Positions 54,897-64,000 of a stretch of 64,000 nucleotides of DNA are shown one piece after another. The position numbers were made by a program, and so were the translations under genes. The DNA comes from CAVXWV01 sp963695415 (GTDB lineage Bacteria > Chloroflexota > Anaerolineae > Anaerolineales > UBA4823). Positions within the stretch are counted from its first letter, which is position 1, and the number at the start of each line of letters is the position of its first letter. The notes below the pieces were generated by a model. That model was not told the DNA's origin. It worked only from the letters and a program-made list of their open reading frames with translations, and searched no databases. The stretch is taken from the NCBI GenBank assembly GCA_963695415.1, contig CAVOGL010000013.1, forward strand, positions 74,241 to 138,240, written 5' to 3'.

Positions 54897-55199
54897 TTAA
54901 CTCGTCGCACGCAGCGAAAAACCAGAAAATTCTCCCGTCGCTTCATGCCATTCCGGTATAACGCCGCGGACATCCGATGATCTTGGACCGCGGTAGAGCG
55001 CGGAAAGTAGTTTTTCCAGCTTTTCTGGCGGACCTTCGGCGATCAACTCCACGCGACCGTCCCACAGATTCCTCACCCACCCGGTTATCCCCAGCATCTG
55101 GGCATTTTGCTGGACGAAATAACGGAATCCCACCCCCTGGACGTGACCATCAACCCACGCATGCAGGCGTTTTGATGGATTGTCGTTTTGTTCAGACAT
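54897..55199 (-). CDS. acyP: Acylphosphatase
   Basis: A 100-residue acylphosphatase that hydrolyses carboxyl-phosphate bonds. The signature HAWVDGHVQGVGFRYFVQQNA has the phosphate loop and catalytic Arg (GFRYF). The catalytic Asn is in GWVRNLWDGRVELIAEG. The ATG at 55199 has GGAGG at 5 nt. A GTG two codons earlier overlaps that site. It stands alone between the SDR and transporter genes. Confidence 0.93.
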   Translation of the reverse strand: MSEQNDNPSKRLHAWVDGHVQGVGFRYFVQQNAQMLGITGWVRNLWDGRVELIAEGPPEKLEKLLSALYRGPRSSDVRGVIPEWHEATGEFSGFSLRATS

Positions 55200-55237
55200 G
55201 CACACCTCCTGAAGTTATTGGTTTCCAATGGCACATC

Positions 55238-56176
55238 TTATCCTCCCAGAAAGGCTATCAGTGGCGTCAGGGTCAACGGGCTGAGCAGCGTGGTCAGAAA
55301 TACCACTGCGGTCACATGAGAGGGTTGCAGGTTATATTCTGTTGCCAAAACAATGTTCATCACTGCAGCCGGCATTGAAGCTTCCAGGATCACAGCCTGT
55401 CTTGCTCCTCCTTGAAGACCGAAGATCTGGTTCATCAAAAGTGCGACAAATGGTGCAGCGAGCAGGCTGATCATGACTGCAGTCGCCAATGGGATTTTTC
55501 TTTCCCGGAACTGAACGCCATGCAGCTGCATACCCAGGATGATCAGCATAACTGGAATGGATGCATCCCCTAAAAGTGTCACAGCCCGGTCGACTGGCAG
55601 TGGGATGTGCCAACCGGTTGCCATGATGGTGATCCCGATGATGGCTGCATACAATCCGGGTACTTTCAGCAGGTTCCTCAAGCTGTCTTTCGCACTCGTT
55701 TTCCCCAGCGAAGCAATGAAAGCGCCGGCGGAGTAAGACAACATCGAATTGGTGATGAAGAAAATGGAGGAATAAGAGAGTGCGTTTTCCCCGAAAGCAA
55801 ATAATGTCACCGCCAGCCCATAATTGCCTGCATTCTTGAACATCGATGTCATGATCGTGGCGGTGAGTATCTCGCGGTCGAAACGCAGAATCCTGCCCAC
55901 CATCCAGGCAAGTAAGCCCATGGTCACAGCTAAAGCGACGGTGATGCCCACTACTTTTAAAACTTCACCCCCATCCAAAGATGAGTTGGTCATCAAAGTG
56001 AAAATCAGACAGGGGCTGAAAACGTAGAATACAGCCTGGGAAAAGGGGCGAGCCGGGATGCGCAGGTAGCGTGCCAAAACAAAACCTGCGCCAGCGGCTA
56101 GAAACACCGGGAGCAGGTTATTGGTGAAAAGGATGAAGAGCTCAGACAAATGATTGATCCGGGGAATTGGGTTCAA
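55238..56176 (-). CDS. AEC-family (auxin efflux carrier-type) permease
   Basis: A 312-residue membrane protein with about ten helices in two inverted halves. The family-type stretch MFKNAGNYGLAVTLFAFG (about 110-127) is the N-x-G crossover region, and ILEASMPAAVMNIVLATEYN is its counterpart in the second half. AEC members export or import organic acids and similar anions. The substrate is not evident. It overlaps the HEAT-repeat gene upstream by 4 bp. Confidence 0.85.
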   Translation of the reverse strand: MNPIPRINHLSELFILFTNNLLPVFLAAGAGFVLARYLRIPARPFSQAVFYVFSPCLIFTLMTNSSLDGGEVLKVVGITVALAVTMGLLAWMVGRILRFDREILTATIMTSMFKNAGNYGLAVTLFAFGENALSYSSIFFITNSMLSYSAGAFIASLGKTSAKDSLRNLLKVPGLYAAIIGITIMATGWHIPLPVDRAVTLLGDASIPVMLIILGMQLHGVQFRERKIPLATAVMISLLAAPFVALLMNQIFGLQGGARQAVILEASMPAAVMNIVLATEYNLQPSHVTAVVFLTTLLSPLTLTPLIAFLGG

Positions 56177-57160
56177 TCATTGTAATTCAATTCGTCACCA
56201 TCTTCGTACTCGCTCAGGTCAATTAATGGGAATAATTCCATTTCCTCGGAAAAATCCAGTAACTCTAACACGGTTTCGATGAATTCTTCGTCAAATTCAT
56301 CCTCTGAACGTTCTAACAGCGCCTCGATATCGGAACGCACATCCGATCCACCAATCTGTGCCAGAGATAACACCGCTGCGTCGCGTGTATCCTCATCCAC
56401 GTCTTCTAACAATTCAGTCAGTTTTTCTACAGCATCCTTCAAAACTAATTTTCCAGCCGCCGTGGCTGCTTCAGACCGTACCCGGGGGAACCGGCTGTCC
56501 ATTGCCCGGATGATATCAGACGCCCATTTCTTGTCGGCAGAGCGACCCATAGCGACCAGCGCACTCGCTTTCCATTCCTTGCTGCTGCTGGCATACGCTG
56601 CTTTGATCATGCCCGGGACCTCAGCATGTTCGGAAAACCCCAGTGATTCGAGAGCCGACCTGCGTACCTGGTCTCCCTCTTCCGCTGTGAACTACCTTCA
56701 TCAGGGACGAGACGATTCTGTTCAGCTGCTCACGCGGCAGTGCGTCCACTTCACCTGCATACACAAACCGGGAAAGACCACTGGCAGCGGCTGACCTGAC
56801 TGCCGCATCGCTGTCGGAGACCATGAGCTCAGAGAAAACCTCAGCCAGCTCTTTACTATCATATTCATATAACGTCTGAACAGCGACGAGGCGTATTCCA
56901 GCTTCACCGTCACCTGTTGCCAGGAGCGCCAGGGCTTCAAAGTCCAGCAGGTCGTCCCGTTCGCCCAGCTCAAAAACATCCTCCATTAAAGCCTTCCGGC
57001 GCCAGGTGGGGATATCGCCCCAGGCGGAGGCAAGTATTTCGATATCGTTACCTTCCAGGTCGGAAAGGCGGTACAGATATCTAGCAGGGAAAGGGGTGGT
57101 TTCTTCGAGTAGTGTTTTGACCAGCTCTTCGATGGAGACTGCTTGAATATCGTTGTTCAT
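56173..57160 (-). CDS. HEAT-repeat protein (one frameshift)
   Basis: An acidic, all-helical protein of about 328 residues made of HEAT/PBS-lyase-like repeats. Examples are DSDAAVRSAAASGLSRF, then (second frame) KEWKASALVAMGRSADKKW, FPRVRSEAATAAGKL and DEDTRDAAVLSLAQIG. The frame breaks near 56690. Shifting by one base restores AEEGDQVRRSALESLGFSEHAEVPGMIKAAY, which is again HEAT-like, so a single indel explains it. Likely a scaffold for protein contacts. It sits between the M50 protease (7 bp) and AEC genes (overlap). Confidence 0.8.
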
Positions 57161-57167
57161 AGCCCAC

Positions 57168-58238
57168 TCAGCGTGTGACGATGTTTACCACATCACGCAG
57201 GTTTATATAGATCAGGAGCAGGAGCAGAACCACAAAACTTGCCCCGTTCAACCAAGCCTCGTACTGAGGAGGCACTCTTCTGCCTGTCACCAGCTCGGGC
57301 AGAGTCAACACAATTCTGCCGCCGTCCAGAGCGGGAATCGGCAGCAAGTTTAACAATCCCAAAGAGAAGCTGATCGTAGCAAAGAACAGGAAAATATTCG
57401 CCGTGCGCGGAACCCCGGGTTCGATGTCAGTCTGGCGGAAATCGACGTACATGTCACCCATGCCAACGATCCCAACCAACCCCATGCCCTCCGGCGTTTC
57501 CTGGAAACGGATCAGCCTGCCTAAGATATCGCCCAGCGCGCTGGTATAGTCGCGCATGTAAAAAAGCGAAGCACTGATCCCCCCGGGCAATTCAAAAGGT
57601 ACCCTGGGGTTTTCGATGATCACACCCAATGCCCCCTGATCCGGCTCGGGTTGTGCCCTTGGTGTGACCGATAGGGTCTTTTCGAGACCGTCTCGCTGGT
57701 AAACAATGCTGAACGTCTCACCCAGGTTGGCGTATATGATCTTGTGCAGATGATCACGGGATTTTACCAACTCACCATCTGCCTCAAGGATGATGTCACC
57801 GACCTGCAGTCCTGCCAAATATGCGGGGGAATTTTCTTCAACGAATGCCAGCATTGTTCTATTGCGGTCTGGCATTTCACCTAACTGTGCAAAAAAAAGG
57901 GTGAATAACACCACGCTGGTGAGGATGTTTGCCAGTGGTCCGGCAAAATAGACCCCCAGCCGTACCCAGGGGCTTGCAGCTGCCAACCCGCCTGGGATAT
58001 CGGGGTTGTTTTCACCCGCCACCTTCACAAATCCACCCAGGGGAATCCAGTTCAATGTGAATTCAGTGCCTTTCCAGGTGAACATGCGCGTAATGCGCGG
58101 CGGGAAACCGATCCCAAATTCATCGACCCCTACCTTGAAAAGGCGTGCGGCGAAAAAGTGACCGAATTCATGGATGATGATCAAGATGATCAATCCAATG
58201 ACGAATTCAAGAATTAATGAGGGTGTTAACCAATTCAT
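57168..58238 (-). CDS. rseP: Site-2-type intramembrane zinc protease (M50, RseP-like)
   Basis: A 356-residue membrane protease. The zinc site HEFGH is at 23-27 in the first helix. RLFKVGVDEFGIGFPPRI and LNWIPLGGFVKVAGE follow. One PDZ domain lies at about 125-200 (VEENSPAYLAGLQVGDIILEADGE). The third zinc ligand is in the helix LGLLNLLPIPALDGGRIVLTLPELVTGRRVPP. Family members cut membrane-bound anti-sigma factors or clear signal peptides. The gene is the RseP/RasP type with one PDZ instead of two. No partner sigma factor is in the window. Confidence 0.92.
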   Translation of the reverse strand: MNWLTPSLILEFVIGLIILIIIHEFGHFFAARLFKVGVDEFGIGFPPRITRMFTWKGTEFTLNWIPLGGFVKVAGENNPDIPGGLAAASPWVRLGVYFAGPLANILTSVVLFTLFFAQLGEMPDRNRTMLAFVEENSPAYLAGLQVGDIILEADGELVKSRDHLHKIIYANLGETFSIVYQRDGLEKTLSVTPRAQPEPDQGALGVIIENPRVPFELPGGISASLFYMRDYTSALGDILGRLIRFQETPEGMGLVGIVGMGDMYVDFRQTDIEPGVPRTANIFLFFATISFSLGLLNLLPIPALDGGRIVLTLPELVTGRRVPPQYEAWLNGASFVVLLLLLIYINLRDVVNIVTR

Positions 58239-58274
58239 TTCTACCTATATTACCTTTCTCTCATCCTCCTGCTT

Positions 58275-58311
58275 AACCTTGCGAAGGTTTCTTTCCAACC
58301 TTCGCAAGGTT
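58275..58311. repeat. Perfect 15-bp inverted repeat
   Basis: AACCTTGCGAAGGTT (58275-58289) and its exact complement AACCTTCGCAAGGTT (58297-58311) with a 7-nt loop. Each arm is itself nearly palindromic (AACCTT-GCG-AAGGTT), so cruciform or alternative pairings are possible. Confidence 0.85.
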
Positions 58312-58429
58312 CGTTAACTGTTACCAGCTAACGCAGAGAATTATTCTTTTTCCAGACTTAAATTATAGTTTAGTTTAGACCTGGTCAATGGGTTTAGACT
58401 CGTTCTAACACATCCTTAACAACTACCAA

Positions 58430-58497
58430 AAACCTGGTCAGAGTTCCTGTTGAAGACCTCTGTTTCAAGGTTTTAGAAAGGAAAACTGACCAGGTTT
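58430..58497. repeat. 12-bp inverted repeat AAACCTGGTCAG
   Basis: AAACCTGGTCAG (58430-58441) and CTGACCAGGTTT (58486-58497), exact complements, 44 bases apart. Confidence 0.75.
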
Positions 58498-58505
58498 GAT
58501 GACCC

Positions 58506-58540
58506 ACCAGGTTGGTGATGTTTAATCCCACCAACCTGGT
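58506..58540 (-). terminator. 12-bp hairpin after the B-repeat gene
   Basis: ACCAGGTTGGTG (58506-58517) pairs with CACCAACCTGGT (58529-58540), 11-nt loop. It lies 22 bp past the stop of the - strand giant gene. There is no clear U tract, so the terminator call is tentative. Confidence 0.45.
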
Positions 58541-58562
58541 CTGTATGAATTAAGTAGAACGA

Positions 58563-61500
58563 CTAAGTCAGCCACCTCCTGGCTATATCTACCAATGCTA
58601 TCAAAATAAACATGAACAGGTTGTTCATACCTGTCGATGGGGCAGCCACCACAGCCGGTTGTTCGAGAGTGGGTTGTGTTGAATTGATTACTTCGCTCAG
58701 AACGCTGTTTGATATCAATGGCACTAAAACCCTGGTGGCATAGATGACACTGACCGTATGGTTGCCGGCTGGCATGGTGACTGAATTCGTGCCAGCGGTG
58801 GACTCATCGTCATCGGTCCCGGTCCAACCGGCAATATTCCAGCCGGAGTCAGGCAAAGCGCCGCTCAGGCTGATGATTTCACCTGCCACATATTCCCCTG
58901 CTGGGCAGCCGGTTGAGTTCGCCGGGCTGCCTGCTGGGTCGCTGCCCATACCGGTGTGGTCAAGTGCCAATGTGAAGCAGGCGGCTGCGTCTTCGACGAA
59001 GATTGCTGTCACGGTTTTATTGCCGTTGAGCGTGATCGAGTCCGGGTTGGTGCTACCGGTCAGGTCACCCGACCAGCTGTCGAAGTGCCAGCCGGTGTCG
59101 GCGTTGGCGGTCAACTGCACGACATCGCCGTACTCGTAGGGACCATTGTCGTCGCGGCTGACAGAACCGCTGCCGGTGATGTTGACCGTCAGGGTGACGG
59201 TGTCACTTCGCGTAAACGACGCTGGCGCTGTGGCTGCCGAGAGGCATGGTCAGCGAGTTGGTCGCAGCCGTGCTGAGGTTGTTCGATGTACCCGTCCACC
59301 CGCTGATATGCCAGCCGGTGTCCGGCGCGGCTCCGCTCAAATCAATCACTTCACCTTCCACGTACTGCCCGGAGGGGCAGCTGGGTGAATTCGTTGGGTT
59401 GGCGGTCGGGTTGCTGCCCTGACCGCTGTGCGTGACGGTCAGCGCATAACAGTTGGGCGGGTTCTCGGCGAAGACCGCAGTCACGGTCTTGTTGCCGTCG
59501 AGGGTGATCGAGTCCGGGTTGGTGCTGCTGGTGAGGTCGCCGGTCCAGTTCTCGAAATGCCATCCGGAGGCAGGGTTGGCGGTGAGCTGGACGACATCAC
59601 CATAGACGTAGGGACCGTTGCGTCCTGGCTCACACTACCGCTGCCGCTGGTGTTGACGGTCAGGGTGACGGTGTCCCTGGCGAAGTTGGCGGTGACGGTC
59701 TTGTTGCCGTCGAGGGTGATCGAGTCCGGGTTGGTGGTTCCGGTCAGGCCTCCCGACCAGCTGTCGAAGTGCCAGCCGGTGTCGGCGTTGGCAGTCAGTT
59801 GCACGACATCGCCGTACTCGTAGGGACCATTGTCGTCACGGCTGACAGAACCGTTGCCGTTGGTGTTGACGGTCAGGGTGACAGTGTCCTTGACGAAAGT
59901 AGCGGTCACGGTCTTGTTGCCGTCGAGGGTGATCGAGTCCGGGTTGGTGGTTCCGGTCAGACCTCCCGACCAGCTGTCGAAGTGCCAGCCGGTGTCTGAG
60001 TTGGCGGTCAGTTGAACGACATCGCCGTACTCGTAGGGACCGTTGTCGTCACGGCTTACAGAACCGCTGCCGCTGACGTTCACGGTCAGGGTGACGGTGT
60101 CCTTGACGAAAGTAGCGGTGACGGTTTTGTTGCCGTCGAGCGTGATCGAGTTCGGGTTGGTGGTTCCGGTCAAACCTCCCGACCAGCTGTCAAAGTGCCA
60201 GCCGGTGTCCGCGTTGGCAGTCAGCTGGACGACATCGCCGTACTCGTAGGGACCGTTGTCATCACGGCTGACGGAGCCGCTGCCGCTGGTGTTGACTGTC
60301 AGGGTGACGGTATCCTTTGCGAAGTTGGCGGTGACGGTCTTGTTGCCGTCGAGCGTGATCGAGTTCGGGTTGGTGGTTCCGGTCAGGTCGCCCGTCCAGT
60401 TGACGAAGTGCCAGCCTGTGTCTGCGTTGGCAGTCAGCTGGACGACATCGCCGTACTCGTAAGGACCATTGTCGTCACGGCTGACGGAACCGCTGCCGCT
60501 GGTATTGACGGTGAGGGTGACGGTGTCCTTAGCATAGACCACGCTGGCGCTGTGATTGCTGGCAGGCATGGTCAGGGAGTTGGTGGCAGAGTGCTGCGTT
60601 ATTGGAAGTACCCGTCCACCCGCTGATGTGCCAGCCGGTGTCTGGCGCTGCACCGCTCAGGTTGATTGGTTCACCTTCCACGTACTGATCTGCAGGGCAG
60701 CCAGTCGAGTTGGTGGGGCTGGCGCTGGGGTTGCTGCCCTGTCCGGAGTGTGATAGGGTCAGTAAGTAGCACGTGGGAGCATCTTCCTCGAAGATCGCGG
60801 TGACGGTCTTGTTGCCGTTGAGGGTGATCGTGTCCGGGTTGGTGCTGCCGGTGAGGTCGCCTGTCCAGTTGGCGAAGTGCCAGTCTGCAGCCGCATTGGC
60901 GGTGAGTTCGACGACATCGCCGTATTCGTAGGGACCATTGTCGTCACGGCTGACCGACCCGCTGCCGCTGGTGTTGACCGTCAGGGTAACGGTATCCCTG
61001 GCGAAGTTGGCGGTGACGGTCTTGTTGCCGTTGAGCGTGATCGAATCCGGGTTCGAAGTGCCGGTGAGGTCACCCGTCCAGTTGACGAAGTGCCAGCCGG
61101 TGTCGGCGTTGGCAGTCAGCTGGACGACATCGCCGTACTCGTAGGGACCATTGTCGTCGCGGCTGACCGAACCGCTGCCGCTGGTGTTGACCGTCAGGGT
61201 GACGGTGTCCCTGGCATAGACCACGCTGGCGCTGTGATTGCTGGCTGGCATGGTCAGTGAGTTAGTGGGGTTGGTGCTGCTGTTATTCGATGTACCCGTC
61301 CACCCGCTGATGTGCCAGCCGGTGGATGGCGCTGCACCGCTCAGGTTGATTGATTCACCTTCCACGTACTGGTTTGCAGGGCAGCCTGTCGAGTTGGTGG
61401 GGCTGGCACTGGGGTTGCTGCCCTGTCCGGAGTGGGTGAGGGTCAGCGCAAAACAGTCCGGGGTATTCTCGGCGAAGTTCGCCGTAACTGTCTTGTTTCC

Positions 61501-63524
61501 GTTAAGCGTAATGTCCTTGGGGTTCTCACTGCCGCTCAGGTCACCGGACCAGCTGGTCGAAGTGCCAGCCTTCGGACGGTTCAGCGGTCAGCTGCACCAC
61601 GTCTCCGTAAAGGTATGGACCCATTGGGTCCCGACTGACAGATCCGCTGCCGGAGACGTTCACCGTCAGGGTCACTGGATCGGCCTCGTAATTGACACCT
61701 ACCTGGTGGTTTGAAGCAGGCATCGTGGCAAAGTTAGACGGATCTGTGCTGCCATTGTTGTTGGTCCCACTCCAACCGCTGATGTGCCATCCTGTGGCAG
61801 GTTCTGCTCCGACCAGAATGATGTTTTCTCCTTCGATGTAGGATCCGGTTGGACATTCTTCAGAATTCTCCGGATTAGCCTGTGGGTCGCTTCCTTCGCC
61901 GGTGTGTGTCAGTGTTAACGAATAGCACTCCGGGGGATTTTCAGCGAAATTGGCAGTGACCGTCTTGTTGCCGTTGAGCGTGATCGATTTTGGATTGGTG
62001 GTGCCGGTCATGTCACCGGTCCAGTTCTCGAAGTGCCAGCCAACAGCTGGATTTGCAGTCAATTCGACCACGTCACTGTACAGGTAAGTCACCGTCCGGA
62101 TTCTGTGAAGACCGAACCACTTCCGCTGATATTCACCGTCAACGTGACGCTGTTTCGCGCGTAAATGACACTGGCGGTGTGCGCATTCGCCGGCATGGTT
62201 AGCGCATTGGTTGCCTCGATACTGGAGTTGTTGTTCGTTCCCGTCCAACTCGAAACACGCCATCCCGTGCTGGGAGCTGCAGTCAGGTTGATGATTTCAC
62301 CGGCGACATATAATCCCGCCGTGCATCCTTCCGAATTGGAGGGGTTGGCGACCGGGTTACTTCCCTGACCGGTGTGGTTGAGGGTAAGAGCATAACAGTT
62401 GGGAGGATTTTGCTCAAAAGTCGCAGTTACAGACTTATTACCGTTGATAGTGATGTCTTCGATATTAGACGTGCTGGTGAGGTCACCGGTCCAATCAACA
62501 AAGTGCCAGCCGGTATCCGCAATAGCGGTGAGGGTAACGACTTCGCCATAATGGTAGGTTGCCTTTTCTGGGTTCTTGGAGACGCTGCCATCCCCGACAA
62601 CAGTTACATCCAGGTTGTACTCGTTCTGCGTGAAGGTGGCGGTGATGTTTGTTTCACCTTCGATTGTTGATGGTGACCGGATTTTCCGAGCTGGTCAGGT
62701 CACCGCTCCAGCCGGCGAACGTCCACCCGCTTGCCGGATTGGCGGTCAGGGTGACTTCGTCCCCCTTGTGGAAGTTACCCTGGTTCGGGTTCCGAGATAC
62801 CATCCCATTTCCCACGATTTCGACCGTGAGTAAATACTCATTTTGAGTAAAGTATGCGGTGACGCTGGGATTTTCATCGATCGTGAGTGTAACCGGGTTA
62901 TCACTGCCGATCACATCACCGATCCAGAAGGTTGAAAGTCCATTCCTCAGCTGGGGTAGCGGTCAATTGGACCATTTCCCCCAGGTGGTAAGTCTCCTGG
63001 TCTGGGTTCTTGGCAACACTCCCGCTGCCATCGATGGCGATCTCCAGCACATATTCATGCAGGACGTAATTCGCCGTGACGGTCTTGTTGCCATCCATGG
63101 TGACCATTACTGGATTATCGCTTCCCGTTGCATCGCCGCTCCAGCTGTCGAAATCCCAACCTGCATCAGGGGTAGCAGTAAGTTCAACAGTCTCGCCTTC
63201 AGTGTATGTGGCTTTATCCGGGTTGAGAGCGACCGTGCCGTGATCTGAGATAATCGTCAATATGTATTCGGGTGGTGGCTCTTCGTTGACAACCGTCTGG
63301 GAAGATCCATCGGTTTGAGAGGGAAAATTGGAAGGAATCCCACTTTGGTTATCGATCAGGGTAGTAATCGGGAATGAGCCCGGTGTGGCAGCCCTCACCC
63401 TTGTCCCATTAACTTGGAACACGAAAATCACCAACAAGAAAAGAACTCTCGTAAACCTGGTGAAATATCGAAATAAATTCTTCAACGGCATGTCATTTTT
63501 ATTTGATGAACGAAATTTGACCAT
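58563..63524 (-). CDS. Giant secreted B-repeat surface protein with C-terminal APSTG sorting-like signal (about seven frameshifts)
   Basis: When frames are joined this is a protein of about 1,650 residues. It starts at the ATG at 63524, with GGGAGG 6-7 nt upstream. The N-terminus is basic, then a signal helix VLFLLVIFVFQV (about 28-39) with cleavage likely near VRA-A. About 20 repeats follow. Fourteen are 71-residue type A units (VTLTVN, GSGSVSRDDNGPYEYGDVVQLTA, GWHF, W-x-G, GNKTVTA), and six are about 84-residue type B units (CYALTLTHSGQGSNP, GWHISGWTGTSNN, MPASNHSASVVYA). Both resemble InlB/bacterial B-repeat domains. The C-terminus is AAPSTGMNN, a hydrophobic helix, then ARRWLT, resembling a sortase signal. 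Frame changes fall near 62930, 62670, 62110, 61550, 60600, 59620 and 59215. Most likely base errors in repeats, though a decaying gene cannot be excluded. Confidence 0.8.
59455..60522 (-). repeat. Five tandem 213-bp units (type A repeats 9-13)
   Basis: Units begin at 60522, 60309, 60096, 59883 and 59670 on the - strand, exactly 213 bp apart, and are nearly identical in DNA. The last is broken by an indel near 59620. Each unit encodes 71 residues, so unit gain or loss keeps the frame. Confidence 0.9.
60776..61204 (-). repeat. Two tandem 213-bp units (type A repeats 7-8)
   Basis: Two further copies of the 213-bp unit, separated from the five-unit array by one type B unit (about 60523-60775). 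Confidence 0.85.
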
Positions 63525-63870
63525 AAAATCCTCCCGGGAGTAGTTGACCTCGATTAACGAATAGCTTCATTTCAGAATGCAGAAAATATCGTTTTGAGGT
63601 TTCCTTAAGCAGATCTGGTGCACTTTCTACTCGAATCGACGATTCAATGAAAGTATGTGATTAATAAAATTGATAAGCTATTTTTTTGATAAATTGGATT
63701 TCCTGGATATGCGGATAATTGTAACCAGAACTATATCTTGTGCCAAGGATTAAATCGTCAGTGGGGTTAAATTTAATTACCCAATCTATTTGTTTTTACC
63801 TTTTGCTACCCCGACCGCGTGGCTTAATGTATGTTGTATGGTTCTTAACCCTTTGAAATAGGATCCTGTA
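63525..63870. other. Upstream region of the giant B-repeat gene
   Basis: About 346 A+T-rich bases with no gene that I can support. Two elements stand out: CTCCCGGGAG, containing the ribosome-binding site of the giant gene, and a 13-bp palindrome GAATCGACGATTC (63633-63645) about 110 bp before the start codon. Confidence 0.6.
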
Positions 63871-63999
63871 TCAGGACCGATACTTGGTCTTGTTAACATC
63901 AATGAGATGAGCTGATCCACCCACTTCAGCTGGCAGAATGTCGTTCAAACCAGGAATGGAGAAAAGCCGGGCATTGATTTCATTCTGGCTTGCGGAAGT
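63871..63999 (-). CDS. Possible C-terminal end of a gene entering from the right
   Basis: An open frame of 42 codons runs in from the window edge to a TGA at 63871-63873. It ends ...GLNDILPAEVGGSAHLIDVN plus six residues (KTKYRS). The amino-acid mix looks protein-like, but the piece is too short to assign to a family. Confidence 0.35.
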   Translation of the reverse strand, partial: TSASQNEINARLFSIPGLNDILPAEVGGSAHLIDVNKTKYRS

Positions 64000-64000
64000 G

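Larger units (their letters stand above)
58239..58562. other. Intergenic region with three inverted repeats
   Basis: No gene is seen in these 324 bases. They hold a perfect 15-bp inverted repeat (58275-58311) and two 12-bp inverted repeats built on AACCTGGT (58430-58497 and 58506-58540), listed separately. The region lies after the giant B-repeat gene and before the M50 gene. Confidence 0.7.

Noticed and set aside
60012..60626. Open frames on the + strand through the 213-bp array
   Set aside because: They repeat at the 213-bp period because the sense repeat is regular, and they have no start signals or conserved domain.
59455..61204. CRISPR-like look of regularly spaced repeats
   Set aside because: The unit is 213 bp with no short repeat/unique spacer alternation. 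It is coding and yields a 71-residue protein repeat.
1..64000. Insertion sequences, prophage or integrase genes
   Set aside because: No transposase, integrase or phage structural protein was recognised in any frame, and the gene order is mostly housekeeping.

Overview
The window looks like part of a Chloroflexota chromosome, most likely class Anaerolineae. This is inferred from gene content and protein style, not from a marker-gene search. The signs are a complete division and cell-wall (dcw) cluster with no outer-membrane genes nearby, a class II (B12-dependent) ribonucleotide reductase, a GlcD/E/F glycolate-oxidase set, a kinase-like receptor with long Thr-Ala-Thr-Ala-Gln repeats, and a giant surface protein built of InlB-type B-repeats.

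Layout. 1-2.7 kb: a bacterial S10 carboxypeptidase, cut by the window start, faces a class V aminotransferase/cysteine desulfurase. 2.7-20.8 kb: the dcw cluster on the + strand (mraZ, rsmH, ftsL-like, ftsI, murF, mraY, murD, ftsW, murG, a CvpA-like membrane gene, murC, murB, ddl, ftsQ, ftsA, ftsZ). It opens with a clear promoter plus 10-bp-spaced MraZ boxes and closes with a strong hairpin after ftsZ. Many junctions are 1-10 bp overlaps. 21-28.1 kb: nrdR and nrdJ on +, convergent with glcD-glcE-glcF on -. 28.4-34.6 kb: a GH9 hydrolase without signal peptide, a pseudokinase-type membrane protein and a deoxynucleoside kinase. 34.6-47.2 kb: a ten-gene block on the - strand, read as pth, mfd, a PglC-like phosphoglycosyl transferase, E1-alpha, a degenerate M28 protein, E1-beta, a lipoyl/PSBD/NeuD-PglD fusion, two alanine-dehydrogenase-like paralogs and a UbiA prenyltransferase. 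47.4-54 kb: pyrG (with an attenuator-like leader), eno, radC, a B12-binding protein and proC on +. 54-63.5 kb, all on -: an SDR, acylphosphatase, an AEC transporter, a HEAT-repeat protein, an M50 protease and the giant B-repeat protein.

The most unusual system is the 34.6-43.0 kb part of the - strand block. A 2-oxo-acid dehydrogenase E1 (alpha and beta) sits beside an E2-like protein whose usual acyltransferase domain is replaced by a left-handed beta-helix sugar-N-acyltransferase of the PglD/NeuD type, still carrying a lipoyl lysine and an E3-binding domain. With a PglC-like phosphoglycosyl transferase and two amino-acid-dehydrogenase-like proteins in the same run, this suggests (inference) that an acyl group made by oxidative decarboxylation is placed on an amino sugar or similar amine for surface glycan synthesis.

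About seventeen single-base frameshifts interrupt otherwise normal genes, including essential ones (murF, murD, murB twice, mfd). They are best explained by sequencing or assembly indels, so interrupted genes are annotated over their full span as probably intact.
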